Positions 18,731-27,263 of a DNA stretch of 32,576 nt are shown in pieces. The number at the start of each line of letters is the position of its first letter. The first letter of the stretch is position 1. Under the pieces are notes generated by a model. It saw only the letters and a list, made by a program, of their open reading frames with translations. It did not search any database and was not told where the DNA came from. A program made the position numbers and the translations under genes. Source of the DNA: Polaromonas sp. (GTDB lineage Bacteria > Pseudomonadota > Gammaproteobacteria > Burkholderiales > Burkholderiaceae_C); contig PNML01000032.1 of NCBI GenBank assembly GCA_013823635.1, positions 1 through 32,576 on the forward strand, given 5' to 3'.

Positions 18731-20867
18731 GCAGGCTGATGTGAAACCCCTGCACGTAGTCGATGCCCATGTACTTGAGTGCGTCATGGATGGACTGGGA
18801 CTCCACAAACTCGGCCACCGTGCAAATGCCAATGTCCTGACACAGGCGTGAGAGGTTGTGCACCAGCGCGTAATCTATTTTTGAATTCAGGATGTTGCGC
18901 ACAAAGGCGCCGTCAATCTTCACGTACTCAAAACGCAGTTCCCGCAGGTAGTGGAAGGAGTTGTAGCCACTGCCAAAGTCATCCAGGGCAAACGCAAATC
19001 CCTTTTCGCGCAGATTGGCCAGGAATTTGCGCATGTTGGTCATGTCACTGATGGCATCGCGCTCCAGTATTTCGAACACCACACACTCGGGCGGGATGCC
19101 CATCTGGTTGCACAACTCCTCGGCATAGCCCAGCACCCCGCGTCCCTGTATTTCCTGGGCCGACAGGTTGAGAAACAGCTTGGTCCCTGCCACCCCAGAC
19201 ACCATGCTGTCGCGCTTGGCCTGAAATGCCTTGTTGATGACGATGCGGTCCAGTTCCCGGCCCATGCCGTACTTTTCCACCGTTTCAATGAACATGCCCG
19301 CCGACAGCACCTCGCCGCTCGGTTCCACCATGCGTGCCAGGGTTTCGCAGGCAAACAGCTCACCGGTCTGGCAATTCACAATGCTGTGGTAATACGGCAC
19401 GATGCGGTCCTGCCGCAGGGCTTCGCGCAGTTTTTCCACAAAGTCGCGCGTGGTCCTGCCGGACTTGGATTGCGGATCCAACCCGTCCAGGTTGCACGCA
19501 CTGTCCTTGCCGATTTCCTTGGCCTTGTACATGGCCAGGTCGGCACCGGCCATGAGGTCGGTTTCATTTTGGGCATCGCCAGGAAACGTCGCCATGCCGA
19601 TGGACACCGTCAGGTGAAAACGCTTGCCATCCGGTGCGGTAAACACCCGCTCGCGCAGGCTGCGCCCCAGGTTGTTGGCCACCACCGAAGCCCCCGCCTT
19701 GCCCGTCTCCATCAGGACCACGGCGAATTCGTCGCCCCCGATGCGAGACGCCAAGTCGCCCTTGCGAATGTGCTCGCGCAGCACTTCGGCCACCCCACAC
19801 AGTGCCTCGTCCCCCGTGGGGTGACCATAGGCGTCATTGATGTCCTTGAAGTTGTCGAGGTCCAGCATCAGCAACGAAAACTCATGCTGGTGGCGCTCGG
19901 AGCGGCCCACCTCGTATTCCAGGATGTTGTTGAAATGCCGTCGGTTGTACAGCCCGGTGAGCGGGTCGTGGATGGAGTAGTACTCCAACTCAGCCAACGT
20001 GCGGGACAGCACCTTGCTGGAGCCCACCACCATCACCATGACCGACAGGATGGATCGCACCACGCTCTCCTCCTGCACACTGAGCTCGCCACTGGACACG
20101 TAGGCGACCCCCAACAACCCTGCCAACCGCGGGGTGTGGTCGGGCACCGCCACGGTGATCATGCGGATGTCATCGATGCAATCAACCGGGCCGTTCTTGC
20201 GGATGGTGAACTCTTCAATCTGCAGCAACGCATCCATGGGCAACTGCAGGTTGCTCATCATCTGGGCTGACAGGCGATCGCGGGCGTTTTTCTTCAGCTC
20301 GTCCGAATAGTCGCCCAGGTAGTACAGGTAGAGCGACATGCCATGCTCTTCGGCAAAGGCGATGTAGAAAAAGTTGAAGGGGAATATGGTGTGGAAATCG
20401 ATGAGGATTTCCTGCACGAACTCCTTCCACTGGGCCACATGCTCGTGCGACAGGATGATGCGCTCCAGCACACGGCTCTGGCGCTCCAGCAGATCCTTCT
20501 CGATCATGGTGCTGGACAAGCGGGTCAGCGTGTCGTTGAACTCCTCGATGGTGGCGCACACATCGTCGCCGTTGCGTTGCCATTGCCGCTGCCGTTCCTT
20601 GTGCAGGATGGACAATGCACCGTCCAGCCGCTGGCAGGTCTGGACAATGTTGTCCAAACCTGCCGCCAGGGCCGGCGTCAGGGGTTGTTCGGTGATGTCG
20701 CGCAGCTCAGCCATCAGGTCCCGGTGCACCTCGCTGACCAGTGCGCCCATGTTGGCCCCAAACACCTTGGTGCGCGTCCGGTTTTCCAGTTGTGCGGCCA
20801 GGCGGCCCATCACCCTCAGGCGCACATCCTCCAGTGGGTTGTAGGGGGTGTTGGGTGAGCGGCTCAT
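18696..20867 (-). CDS. GGDEF-EAL cyclic di-GMP protein with GAF-like N-terminal region
   Basis: A 723-residue soluble protein with no transmembrane helix. Residues 1-130 are predicted helical. Residues 130-290 look GAF-like (FPFNFFYIAFAEEHG, LAGLLGVAYVSSGEL). GGDEF is at 377-381 with an intact RKGD inhibitory site at 368-371. The EAL domain (about 480-715) is divergent but keeps the key acidic residues: ETLAR, NLSAQ, FEILER, DDFGSGY, KIDGAFV and AEFVES. AEFVES replaces the usual AEGVET. Whether it makes or degrades c-di-GMP is open. Its ATG overlaps the stop of the MBL-fold gene (ATGA), so the two are translationally coupled. Its stop lies inside the 3' end of the convergent sensor gene. Confidence 0.93.
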   Translation of the reverse strand: MSRSPNTPYNPLEDVRLRVMGRLAAQLENRTRTKVFGANMGALVSEVHRDLMAELRDITEQPLTPALAAGLDNIVQTCQRLDGALSILHKERQRQWQRNGDDVCATIEEFNDTLTRLSSTMIEKDLLERQSRVLERIILSHEHVAQWKEFVQEILIDFHTIFPFNFFYIAFAEEHGMSLYLYYLGDYSDELKKNARDRLSAQMMSNLQLPMDALLQIEEFTIRKNGPVDCIDDIRMITVAVPDHTPRLAGLLGVAYVSSGELSVQEESVVRSILSVMVMVVGSSKVLSRTLAELEYYSIHDPLTGLYNRRHFNNILEYEVGRSERHQHEFSLLMLDLDNFKDINDAYGHPTGDEALCGVAEVLREHIRKGDLASRIGGDEFAVVLMETGKAGASVVANNLGRSLRERVFTAPDGKRFHLTVSIGMATFPGDAQNETDLMAGADLAMYKAKEIGKDSACNLDGLDPQSKSGRTTRDFVEKLREALRQDRIVPYYHSIVNCQTGELFACETLARMVEPSGEVLSAGMFIETVEKYGMGRELDRIVINKAFQAKRDSMVSGVAGTKLFLNLSAQEIQGRGVLGYAEELCNQMGIPPECVVFEILERDAISDMTNMRKFLANLREKGFAFALDDFGSGYNSFHYLRELRFEYVKIDGAFVRNILNSKIDYALVHNLSRLCQDIGICTVAEFVESQSIHDALKYMGIDYVQGFHISLPTRDLPGSVRR

Positions 20868-21628
20868 TCGTCGAACCGTCCACCGCTGTGCAACAGGTCC
20901 ACGCCGCAGCGCAGCTCGCGCAGCCAGGCCAGGAATTCACCCACCGCTGCCCCCCGGAACACGGGGCCGTGCTGGGGAGCAATCATGTCGATGTCCAGGT
21001 GGGCGATGGTGTCCAGCCAGCAGCGAATGGCTTTGTTGGAGCACATGTAGCGCCGGTGGAAACCCTCGATGTGCGGGATGTGGCTGGCAAAGTCGTCCAC
21101 ATAGGCGGCATCATCGTCTGCGGGCATCATCGCCGCGCCGATGTCACCCGAGAACAGCACCTTGGCCACGGGGTCGTACACGTTGATCTGGCCCTCGGAG
21201 TGCAAAAAATGCGCTGGCACCGCCTGCAAGGCAAAGCCGGGGGCCACCTCACACGCCATGCCCTCATCGGGCACACCGACGAACTGCGACATGTCGCTCA
21301 GGCCGTAATGCGGCAAAAACCGCAACCAGATGCGCGAGATGTAGACCGGCGCCTTGATCAGCTCCAGCCAGGTGGACAGTCCGCCGACGATGTCCGGGTC
21401 CTGGTGCGACAGGAAAATGCCCTTGACCTGCTCGGGCGGGACGTAGCGCAGCATTTCTGCCAGTACCCGCGGCATGACGCCAAAACCACCGGGATCCAGC
21501 AACACACCGGCCCCTCGGTGCAGGATCAGGTACTGGTTGGAGCGCACACCGCCCTCCTCCCCGGGATCACTCTCGTTGAGCAGGATGAATTGGTGGTCGT
21601 CTGTGTCGAACAGCTTGATGTTGCGCAT
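20864..21628 (-). CDS. Metallo-beta-lactamase-fold protein, flavodiiron/ODP-like
   Basis: A 254-residue MBL-fold protein without the flavodoxin domain of flavodiiron proteins. Candidate metal ligands are H75-x-D77-x-D79 (in SHQDPDIVGG), H140 or H143 (AHFLHSEGQ), D162 (FSGDIG) and H220 (APQHGPVF). The HxDxD pattern resembles the HxExD di-iron site of flavodiiron proteins and of stand-alone oxygen-binding di-iron (ODP) signalling domains, rather than the HxHxDH zinc motif of hydrolases. The ATG at 21628 is favoured; an in-frame earlier start would add 15 residues. It is coupled by ATGA to the GGDEF-EAL gene, which suggests a redox or oxygen input to c-di-GMP output. That link is an inference. 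Confidence 0.78.
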   Translation of the reverse strand: MRNIKLFDTDDHQFILLNESDPGEEGGVRSNQYLILHRGAGVLLDPGGFGVMPRVLAEMLRYVPPEQVKGIFLSHQDPDIVGGLSTWLELIKAPVYISRIWLRFLPHYGLSDMSQFVGVPDEGMACEVAPGFALQAVPAHFLHSEGQINVYDPVAKVLFSGDIGAAMMPADDDAAYVDDFASHIPHIEGFHRRYMCSNKAIRCWLDTIAHLDIDMIAPQHGPVFRGAAVGEFLAWLRELRCGVDLLHSGGRFDE

Positions 21629-21724
21629 GGGGCTTTCCGCCGGGTGGTTGGCACAGAGGAGTGGCAAGGCCAAAGGCCTGAGTCTAGGTCAATGCGGCCA
21701 CTGTACGGCATTCCGGCCACCCGC

Positions 21725-21752
21725 CAAAAGAGAGGCAGATCACGCGTCTGCC
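21725..21752 (-). terminator. Probable terminator of the urtBCDE operon
   Basis: On the minus strand, GGCAGA and TCTGCC pair around a 7-nt loop (21734-21752) and are followed by TCTCTTTT. It lies 50 bp after the urtE stop. The stem is short, so support is moderate. Confidence 0.45.
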
Positions 21753-21802
21753 CATGCCGACCCTGCGCGCTGGTCAGGCACCGTGCGGCGCTGGGCCTGG
21801 AA

Positions 21803-22507
21803 TCAGATGGACACCAGCTGGCGCACACCCTTGGCCTGCATCTCGCTGCCCGGGCCTCGGGCAATCACCTCGCCGCGCTCCATCACCAGGTAGTCGTCGG
21901 CCAGTTCTTCGGCAAAGTCGTAGTACTGCTCGCACAGCAAAATGGCCATGCGCTGGCCATTCAGCCCCTGGTCGGCCAGCATGCGCAGCACCCGGCCAAT
22001 GTCTTTGATGATGCTGGGCTGAATGCCCTCGGTGGGCTCGTCCAGTATCAGCAGCTGCGGCCCGGCCGTCAGCGCCCGTGCAATGGCCAGCTGCTGTTGC
22101 TGGCCGCCCGAGAGGTCGCCCCCCCGGCGGTGCAGCATTTGTTCGAGCACCGGGAACAGCTCAAACAGTTGCGGGTTGATGGGTGTGCTCGCCGGGCGGT
22201 AGGCCAGGCCCATGCGCAGGTTTTCTTCCACGGTGAGGCGCGCGAAAATCTCGCGCCCCTGGGGCACGTAACCCATGCCGGCGCGGGCCCGCTCGTACGG
22301 TGGCGCGTGGGCAATGGCCTGTCCGTTGAAGGCGATGCCGCCACTGCGAATGGGCACCAAACCCATCAGGCTTTTGAGCAGGGTTGTTTTGCCCACGCCA
22401 TTGCGCCCCAGCAGCACGGTGATGTGACCCGGCGTGGTGGTGAGGCTGACGTTGCGCAGGATGTGCGAACCGCCGTAATACTGGTTGACGTTCTCGACTG
22501 TGAGCAT
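21803..22507 (-). CDS. urtE: Urea ABC transporter ATP-binding subunit UrtE
   Basis: Second ATPase of the urea importer (branched-chain amino acid transporter family, LivF-like), 234 residues. Walker A GRNGVGKTT, signature LSGGQQQQLAIARAL and Walker B LLILDEPTEGIQPS are intact. NQYYGGSHILRNVSL at the start and LCEQYYDFAEELADDYLVMERG near the end are characteristic of UrtE. It is the last gene of the urtBCDE block, separated from urtD by 74 bp that consist largely of a repeat. That repeat runs up to the ATG, and no good ribosome-binding site is visible there. Confidence 0.95.
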   Translation of the reverse strand: MLTVENVNQYYGGSHILRNVSLTTTPGHITVLLGRNGVGKTTLLKSLMGLVPIRSGGIAFNGQAIAHAPPYERARAGMGYVPQGREIFARLTVEENLRMGLAYRPASTPINPQLFELFPVLEQMLHRRGGDLSGGQQQQLAIARALTAGPQLLILDEPTEGIQPSIIKDIGRVLRMLADQGLNGQRMAILLCEQYYDFAEELADDYLVMERGEVIARGPGSEMQAKGVRQLVSI

Positions 22508-22510
22508 ATT

Positions 22511-22575
22511 TTTAAGCTTTTCAGGTCTCTGGCGCTTGTTGTGTATGGAGTGACAGCTATCAACTCATTGAAATG
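22511..22575. repeat. Copy 2 of the GCGCTT-type short repeat, in the urtD-urtE gap
   Basis: It contains TCAGGTCTCTGGCGCTTG, then 16 bases after GCGCTT, then CAGCTATC, the inverse-complement layout of the pepN copy (13 of 17 bases match across the TCAGG...GCGCTT part). It is AT-rich relative to both flanking genes and occupies nearly the whole gap. Confidence 0.55.
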
Positions 22576-22581
22576 ATGGCC

Positions 22582-23457
22582 TCAGCGGCCCAGGTAGACC
22601 TCGATCACCCGTTCGTCGGCCTGCACCTGGTCCAGCGTGCCCTGCGCCAGCACCGAGCCATCGCACAGCACGGTCACGATGTCGGAAATGGTGCGGATGA
22701 AGCCCATGTCGTGCTCCACCACCATCAGGCTGTGTTGGCCCTTGAGCGTCAGGAACAGCTCGGCGGTGCGGGCGGTTTCCTCGTCGGTCATGCCAGCCAC
22801 GGGCTCGTCCAGCAGCAGCAGCTTGGGGTCTTGCATCAGCAGCATGCCAATTTCCAGCCACTGCTTTTGCCCGTGGCTCAGCAGCCCGGCCTGGCGTGAC
22901 ACGCTGGGGGCCAGGTGGATGGTGTGCAGCACCTCGGCCAGCCGGTCGCTCTGGGCGCTGTCCAGCCGGAAGGTCATGGACGGAAACACCCGCTTGTTGG
23001 TCTTGAGCGCCAGCTCCAGGTTTTCAAACACCGTCAGCTGCTCAAACACCGTGGGCTTTTGGAACTTGCGGCCAATGCCCAGCTCCGCAATCTCGGCCTC
23101 GCGGTAGCGCAGCAGGTCGATGGTGGAGCCAAAAAACACCGTGCCGCTGTCGGGCCGGGTTTTGCCGGTGATGATGTCCATCATCGTGGTCTTGCCCGCG
23201 CCGTTGGGGCCGATGATGCAGCGCAGCTCACCCGGCGCAATGTCCAGGCTCAGACCGTTGATGGCCTTGAAGCCGTCGAAGCTGACGTTCACATCCTCCA
23301 GGTACAGGATGCGGCCGTGCGTCACATCCACCTCGCCGGGCGTGTGCACGCGGCCAAAGCCGGCCTCGCGCCCGCCAGACTCGGTCTGGCCCAGCGCCAC
23401 CTTGTGCGCCATCTCGGCGCGGCGCTGCGCGCCTTGCTCCATCAAATCGGGGGTCAT
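22582..23457 (-). CDS. urtD: Urea ABC transporter ATP-binding subunit UrtD
   Basis: First ATPase of the urea importer (LivG-like), 291 residues. It has Walker A GPNGAGKTT, Walker B LLLLDEPVAGM and the UrtD-type signature LSHGQKQWLEIGM in place of LSGGQ. The segment GRKFQKPTVFEQLTVFENLELA is diagnostic. A roughly 45-residue N-terminal extension precedes the ATPase core. Its ATG overlaps the urtC stop (ATGA), so it is coupled to urtC. Confidence 0.95.
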   Translation of the reverse strand: MTPDLMEQGAQRRAEMAHKVALGQTESGGREAGFGRVHTPGEVDVTHGRILYLEDVNVSFDGFKAINGLSLDIAPGELRCIIGPNGAGKTTMMDIITGKTRPDSGTVFFGSTIDLLRYREAEIAELGIGRKFQKPTVFEQLTVFENLELALKTNKRVFPSMTFRLDSAQSDRLAEVLHTIHLAPSVSRQAGLLSHGQKQWLEIGMLLMQDPKLLLLDEPVAGMTDEETARTAELFLTLKGQHSLMVVEHDMGFIRTISDIVTVLCDGSVLAQGTLDQVQADERVIEVYLGR

Positions 23458-24650
23458 GCCTGGGGTCCTTTCTGGGCAGCCGCTTCACCGGTGGCCACCT
23501 TGCCTTTTTTGAGCTTTTTCACCAACCCCACCACCCCCTGTGGCAAAAACAGCGTGACAGCAATGAAGAGTGCACCCAAAAAGTACAGCCAGTACTCAGG
23601 GGCCGTGACGGTGAGCCAGCTCTTGGCCCCGTTGACGATGAAGGCCCCGGCAATGGGCCCAACCAGCGTGGCCCGGCCACCCACGGCGGCCCAGACGGCC
23701 ATTTCAATGCTGTTGGCCGCGCTCATTTCGCTGGGGTTGATGATGCCCACCTGCGGCACGTACAACGCCCCGGCCAGGCCGCACATCATGGCCGAGATGA
23801 CCCAGATGGAGAGCTTGTAGGGCAGCGGGTTGTAGCCGCTGAACATGACCCGGCTTTCCGCGTCGCGGATGGCCTGCAGCACCCGGCCGTATTTGCTGGC
23901 CACCAGCCAGCGCCCGAACAGGTAGCAGCCCAGCAGCGCCAGACCGGTCAGCACAAACAGCACCATGCGCATGGAGGGCGTGGCAATGGAGATGCCCAGA
24001 ATGCGCTTGAAGTCGGTGAAGCCGTTGTTGCCGCCCATGCCGGTTTCGTTGCGGAAGAACAGCAGCATGGCCGCATAGGTCATGGCCTGGGTGATGATGG
24101 AGAAGTACACCCCCTTGATGCGCGAACGGAAGGCAAAGTAGCCAAACACCCCGGCCAATGCGCCCGGCACCAGGAACACCAGCAACACGGTGGCCACAAA
24201 GCTGTCGCTCAGCGCCCAGTGCCAGGGCAGCTCTTTCCAGTCCAGAAACACCATGAAGTCGGGCAGGTCGCTCTGGTAGTTGCCGTCGCGCCCGATCTGG
24301 CGCATCAGGTACATGCCCATGACGTAGCCGCCCAGCGCAAAAAACAGCCCGTGGCCCAGGCTGAGGATGCCGGTGTAGCCCCAGATCAGGTCCATGGCCA
24401 GGGCACAAATGGCAAAGCACATGATCTTGCCCAGCAGCGCCACCCCATAGTCGCTGAGGTGAAAGACACTGCCCTCCGGCACCCACAGGTTGAGCACGGG
24501 GGCCAGGGCACACACCAGCAACAGCGCCACGGTGAACACCGTCCAGCCGGCGCGGCTGAGCAATGCGGGGCGGGCGGGCAAGGCCACGGCAGGGGTAATG
24601 GAGGGCATGGCGGCGGGAAAAGTGGGTTTGGATGGGTTGGGAGCGCTCAT
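23454..24650 (-). CDS. urtC: Urea ABC transporter permease UrtC
   Basis: LivM-like membrane subunit of the urea importer, 398 residues with about ten hydrophobic helices. Diagnostic stretches include LIWGYTGILSLGHGLFFALGGY, FRNETGMGGNNGFTDFK and VWAAVGGRATLVGPIAGAF. A hydrophilic N-terminus and a lysine-rich C-terminal tail flank the membrane part. The ATG lies one base after the urtB stop and the TGA overlaps the urtD start, so translation is likely coupled. Confidence 0.95.
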   Translation of the reverse strand: MSAPNPSKPTFPAAMPSITPAVALPARPALLSRAGWTVFTVALLLVCALAPVLNLWVPEGSVFHLSDYGVALLGKIMCFAICALAMDLIWGYTGILSLGHGLFFALGGYVMGMYLMRQIGRDGNYQSDLPDFMVFLDWKELPWHWALSDSFVATVLLVFLVPGALAGVFGYFAFRSRIKGVYFSIITQAMTYAAMLLFFRNETGMGGNNGFTDFKRILGISIATPSMRMVLFVLTGLALLGCYLFGRWLVASKYGRVLQAIRDAESRVMFSGYNPLPYKLSIWVISAMMCGLAGALYVPQVGIINPSEMSAANSIEMAVWAAVGGRATLVGPIAGAFIVNGAKSWLTVTAPEYWLYFLGALFIAVTLFLPQGVVGLVKKLKKGKVATGEAAAQKGPQA

Positions 24651-24651
24651 G

Positions 24652-26250
24652 TCATGCCTCCGCCGAGCGGCCCTTCATGGCAAAAATGCCCTGAGGTCGC
24701 TTTTGAATGAACACAATGATGAACACCAGCACGGCAATCTTGGCCAGCACCGCACCGGTCCAGCCCTCCAGCAACTTGCTGGCCAGGCCCAGGCCCATGG
24801 CGGCGTACACGGCACCGGCCAGCTGGCCCACGCCACCCACCACCACCACCATGAAGGCGTCGACGATGTAGCTCTGGCCCAGGTCAGGCCCCACATTGCC
24901 CACCTGGCTGAGCGCACAACCGGCCAGGCCGGCAATGCCCGAGCCCAGCGCGAAGGCGTAGGTGTCAATGCGGGCGGTGTTCACGCCCATGCAGCTGGCA
25001 ATGGGGCGGTTCTGCGTCACGCCGCGCACGAACAGGCCCAGGCGGGTGCGCCCGATCAGGTAGCCCATGCCCAGCAGCACGGCCACGGCAAAGGCAATGA
25101 TCACCAGGCGGTTGTAGGGCAGCGTCAGGTTGGCCAGCACCTGCACGCCACCACTCATCCAGCTGGGGTTTTCCACACCCACGTTTTGCGCGCCAAACAG
25201 GCTGCGCACGGCCTGCATCAGCACCAGGCTGATGCCCCAGGTGGCCAGCAGCGTTTCCAGCGGGCGGCCATAGAGAAAGCGCAGCACCCCGCGCTCCATG
25301 GCGGCGCCCACCAGGGCCGCCGCCGCAAAGGCCACCGGCACGGCGGCCACCAGGTACCAGTCAAACCAGGCTTCGGGCAGGTGTGTGCGGAACAGGCCCT
25401 GCACCAAGTAGGTGGCGTAGGCGCCAATCATCATCAGCTCGCCGTGGGCCATGTTGATGACGCCCATCAGGCCATAGGTGATGGCCAGCCCCAGCGCCAC
25501 CAGCAGCAGCACCGAGCCCAGGCTGATGCCGGTGAACAGCGTGCCCAGGTACTCGCCCCACACCAGCCCCTTGGCAATGCTCTTCAGGCTGGCGGCAATG
25601 GCGGCCTTCACGGCGGGGTCGGCCTCTTCGGCCAGACGCTGGTTCAACAGCAGTTGGGTGGCAGGTGTTTTGCTCTCTCCCAGGGCCTGGGCGGCGCGCA
25701 GGCGCTGGGCCACGTCGTCACTGCCCAGCAGCGCGGCTTCGCGGGCCAGGGTCAGCTGGGTTTTCAGGCTGCCATCGGTCTCGGCAGCCAGCGCCTTGTC
25801 CAGCAGCGGCAACAGCGCGGGGTTGGGGTCGCGGGTCAACTCGGTCACGGCCTGCTGGCGTTTGGCCCGGTCGGGCGAGAGCAGGCGAATGGCCGCCAGG
25901 GCGGTGTCCAGCTCGCCACGCAGGCGGTTGTTGTTCATCACGTCTTCAGCGTCATCCGGGACATCCAACACCTGCCCGGTGACGGGGTCGGTACCCACCC
26001 CGTCGCGCACCACGAACACCTGCTCGCCCTTGACCTTGACGGCATCGTCCACCAGCGCGCGGATGAAGGCGGCGGTGGCATCGTCGGGCTCGGCCACCAG
26101 CACACGGCCAATGGCGGTCACACGGTCGTCTGTGTCACCGATTGAAAGACTCTTTACCGACTCAGCGCTTATTGCATGAGCATTGATAGCCATGAACAAA
26201 GAAGCAATGAAGCAACCGAGGTTTCTGAGGCCTGGTGAAGCGGTGCGCAT
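24652..26250 (-). CDS. urtB: Urea ABC transporter permease UrtB
   Basis: LivH-like membrane subunit of the urea importer, 532 residues. As usual for UrtB, a signal peptide and a roughly 200-residue extracytoplasmic region with helical repeats precede the permease domain. The permease part shows GLAITYGLMGVINMAHGELMM, ETLLATWGISLVLMQAVR and FMVVVVGGVGQLAGA. The frame is open much further upstream, but ATG 26250 is chosen because it starts the signal peptide (LGCFIASLFMAINAHA) and GGGAAA lies upstream. The codons around the predicted cleavage site lie in an AT-rich repeat copy (26141-26197). The gene is separated from urtA by an EAL gene in opposite orientation, so urtBCDE needs its own promoter. 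Confidence 0.94.
   Translation of the reverse strand: MRTASPGLRNLGCFIASLFMAINAHAISAESVKSLSIGDTDDRVTAIGRVLVAEPDDATAAFIRALVDDAVKVKGEQVFVVRDGVGTDPVTGQVLDVPDDAEDVMNNNRLRGELDTALAAIRLLSPDRAKRQQAVTELTRDPNPALLPLLDKALAAETDGSLKTQLTLAREAALLGSDDVAQRLRAAQALGESKTPATQLLLNQRLAEEADPAVKAAIAASLKSIAKGLVWGEYLGTLFTGISLGSVLLLVALGLAITYGLMGVINMAHGELMMIGAYATYLVQGLFRTHLPEAWFDWYLVAAVPVAFAAAALVGAAMERGVLRFLYGRPLETLLATWGISLVLMQAVRSLFGAQNVGVENPSWMSGGVQVLANLTLPYNRLVIIAFAVAVLLGMGYLIGRTRLGLFVRGVTQNRPIASCMGVNTARIDTYAFALGSGIAGLAGCALSQVGNVGPDLGQSYIVDAFMVVVVGGVGQLAGAVYAAMGLGLASKLLEGWTGAVLAKIAVLVFIIVFIQKRPQGIFAMKGRSAEA
26141..26197. repeat. Copy 3 (weaker) of the GCGCTT-type short repeat, inside urtB
   Basis: The AT-rich stretch contains CTCAGCGCTTATTG, then GATAGCC. 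Without gaps, 17 of the 26 bases following GCGCTT match copy 2. On the urtB coding strand it reads AAGCGCTGA, giving Ser-Ala-Glu in the same frame as in pepN. It encodes the end of the signal peptide and the mature N-terminus. Confidence 0.45.
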
Positions 26251-26310
26251 GTGGCGTTTCCCAAGTGGTGGACTGTGGCCAATTGTGGGCAGTGCACCAA
26301 AATGGGGGAA

Positions 26311-26351
26311 TACGCCGTGTGGCGTACGGGCGGACACTGGTGAATGGTCGC
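26311..26351. promoter_or_regulatory. Shared dyad element, copy 1 (urtB/EAL divergent region)
   Basis: A perfect dyad TACGCC-GTGT-GGCGTA (26311-26326) followed by CGGG, then GAC-AC-GGTGA-T-GTCGC-like sequence to 26351. The same arrangement occurs at 28725-28768 between urtA and the chemoreceptor gene; the first 20 bases match at 18 positions. It lies 61 bp from the urtB ATG and about 67 bp from the EAL ATG. Next to it, GCACC-AAAAT-GGGGG (26294-26308) resembles an NtrC half-site. Probably the operator of an unidentified regulator. Confidence 0.65.
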
Positions 26352-26392
26352 CCCCGTAGCGGCCAGCTGCGCAAGCGGATAGAGTGTTGCCA

Positions 26393-27217
26393 ATGAGAAC
26401 TGATGCACCCCACCTCCCCAACCCCACCTTCCCGGTGAATTTCGTGCCATTGGCGGGCACCCCGCAGGATTGCGACGCCTGCGCCAAAGGGGACAGCCTT
26501 GGTTTTCAGTTCGATTACGCCTACCAGCCCATCGTGGATGTGAACACCAGACGGGTGTTCGCGCATGAAGCCTTGGTCCGGGGCCCACTGGGCGAAGGGG
26601 CACTGTCGGTGCTTTCCCAGGTCAACGAGGCCAACCGCTACCGATTCGACCAGGCCTGCCGCGTGAAAGCCATCAAGGGTGCCAGCCGACTCGGCATACA
26701 GGAGCCCGTGTCGATCAATTTTTTGCCCAACGCCATCTACAAGCCCGAGGTGTGCATTCGCACCACCCTGGAGGCGGCCAGGGCCCATGGGTTCCCGCTG
26801 CACCAAATCATTTTTGAGGTGACCGAAGGCGAACGGGTCGAGGACGGCCCCTGGTTTGCGGAAATTTTGCGGGAGTACAAACGCTGCGGTTTCAAAACGG
26901 CCATCGACGACTTCGGGGCGGGCTATGCCGGCATGAAGCTGCTGGCCGATTTCCAACCCGACCTGATCAAGATCGACATGGACCTGGTCCGCGCCATCGA
27001 CACCAGCCGGGCACGCCAGGCCATCGTGCGCAGCCTGGTGCGTTTGTGCGAAGAAATGGACATCCAGGTCATTGCGGAAGGCATTGAGACCGCGGCTGAG
27101 CGGGACTTCCTGCATGGCGTGGGCATTCACCTGATGCAGGGCTACTTGTTTGCCAAACCCGCGCTCAACGCCGTGGCCGCACTCAACCTGTCGGCATTCG
27201 ACATCGGCCAACCCTGA
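26393..27217 (+). CDS. Stand-alone EAL-domain c-di-GMP phosphodiesterase
   Basis: A 274-residue cytoplasmic protein that is almost entirely an EAL domain, which hydrolyses c-di-GMP to pGpG. All catalytic positions look intact: EALVRG (E59), N in SINFLPN, E in FEVTEGERV, DDFGAGYAG, K in IKIDMDLV, AEGIET and Q in MQGYLFAKP. The 45-residue N-terminal part contains a CxxC pair (C27, C30). Metal binding or redox sensing by that pair is possible but not shown. The ATG at 26393 is favoured; an in-frame GTG at 26384 would add three residues. It lies between urtA and urtB in the opposite direction, sharing a divergent promoter region with urtB and a terminator with urtA. Confidence 0.93.
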   Translation: MRTDAPHLPNPTFPVNFVPLAGTPQDCDACAKGDSLGFQFDYAYQPIVDVNTRRVFAHEALVRGPLGEGALSVLSQVNEANRYRFDQACRVKAIKGASRLGIQEPVSINFLPNAIYKPEVCIRTTLEAARAHGFPLHQIIFEVTEGERVEDGPWFAEILREYKRCGFKTAIDDFGAGYAGMKLLADFQPDLIKIDMDLVRAIDTSRARQAIVRSLVRLCEEMDIQVIAEGIETAAERDFLHGVGIHLMQGYLFAKPALNAVAALNLSAFDIGQP

Positions 27218-27230
27218 GCGAATCGACGGT

Positions 27231-27263
27231 AAAAAAAAGGCCACACCGCGCTGGTGTGGCCTT
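27231..27263. terminator. Strong bidirectional terminator between the EAL gene and urtA
   Basis: An 11-bp perfect stem, AAGGCCACACC (27237-27247) and GGTGTGGCCTT (27253-27263), has a 5-nt loop. On the minus strand it is followed by eight T residues, so it should terminate urtA efficiently. On the plus strand a weaker GTTTG follows the EAL gene. Confidence 0.9.

Noticed and set aside
20864-21628. Beta-lactamase or glyoxalase II reading of the MBL-fold gene
   Set aside because: The HxHxDH zinc motif is absent; the HxDxD pattern and coupling to a GGDEF-EAL gene favour a flavodiiron-like domain.
24490-26145. 551-codon plus-strand open frame opposite urtB and urtC
   Set aside because: The His/Gln/Gly-rich translation is typical antisense shadow composition; urtB and urtC on the minus strand are unmistakable.
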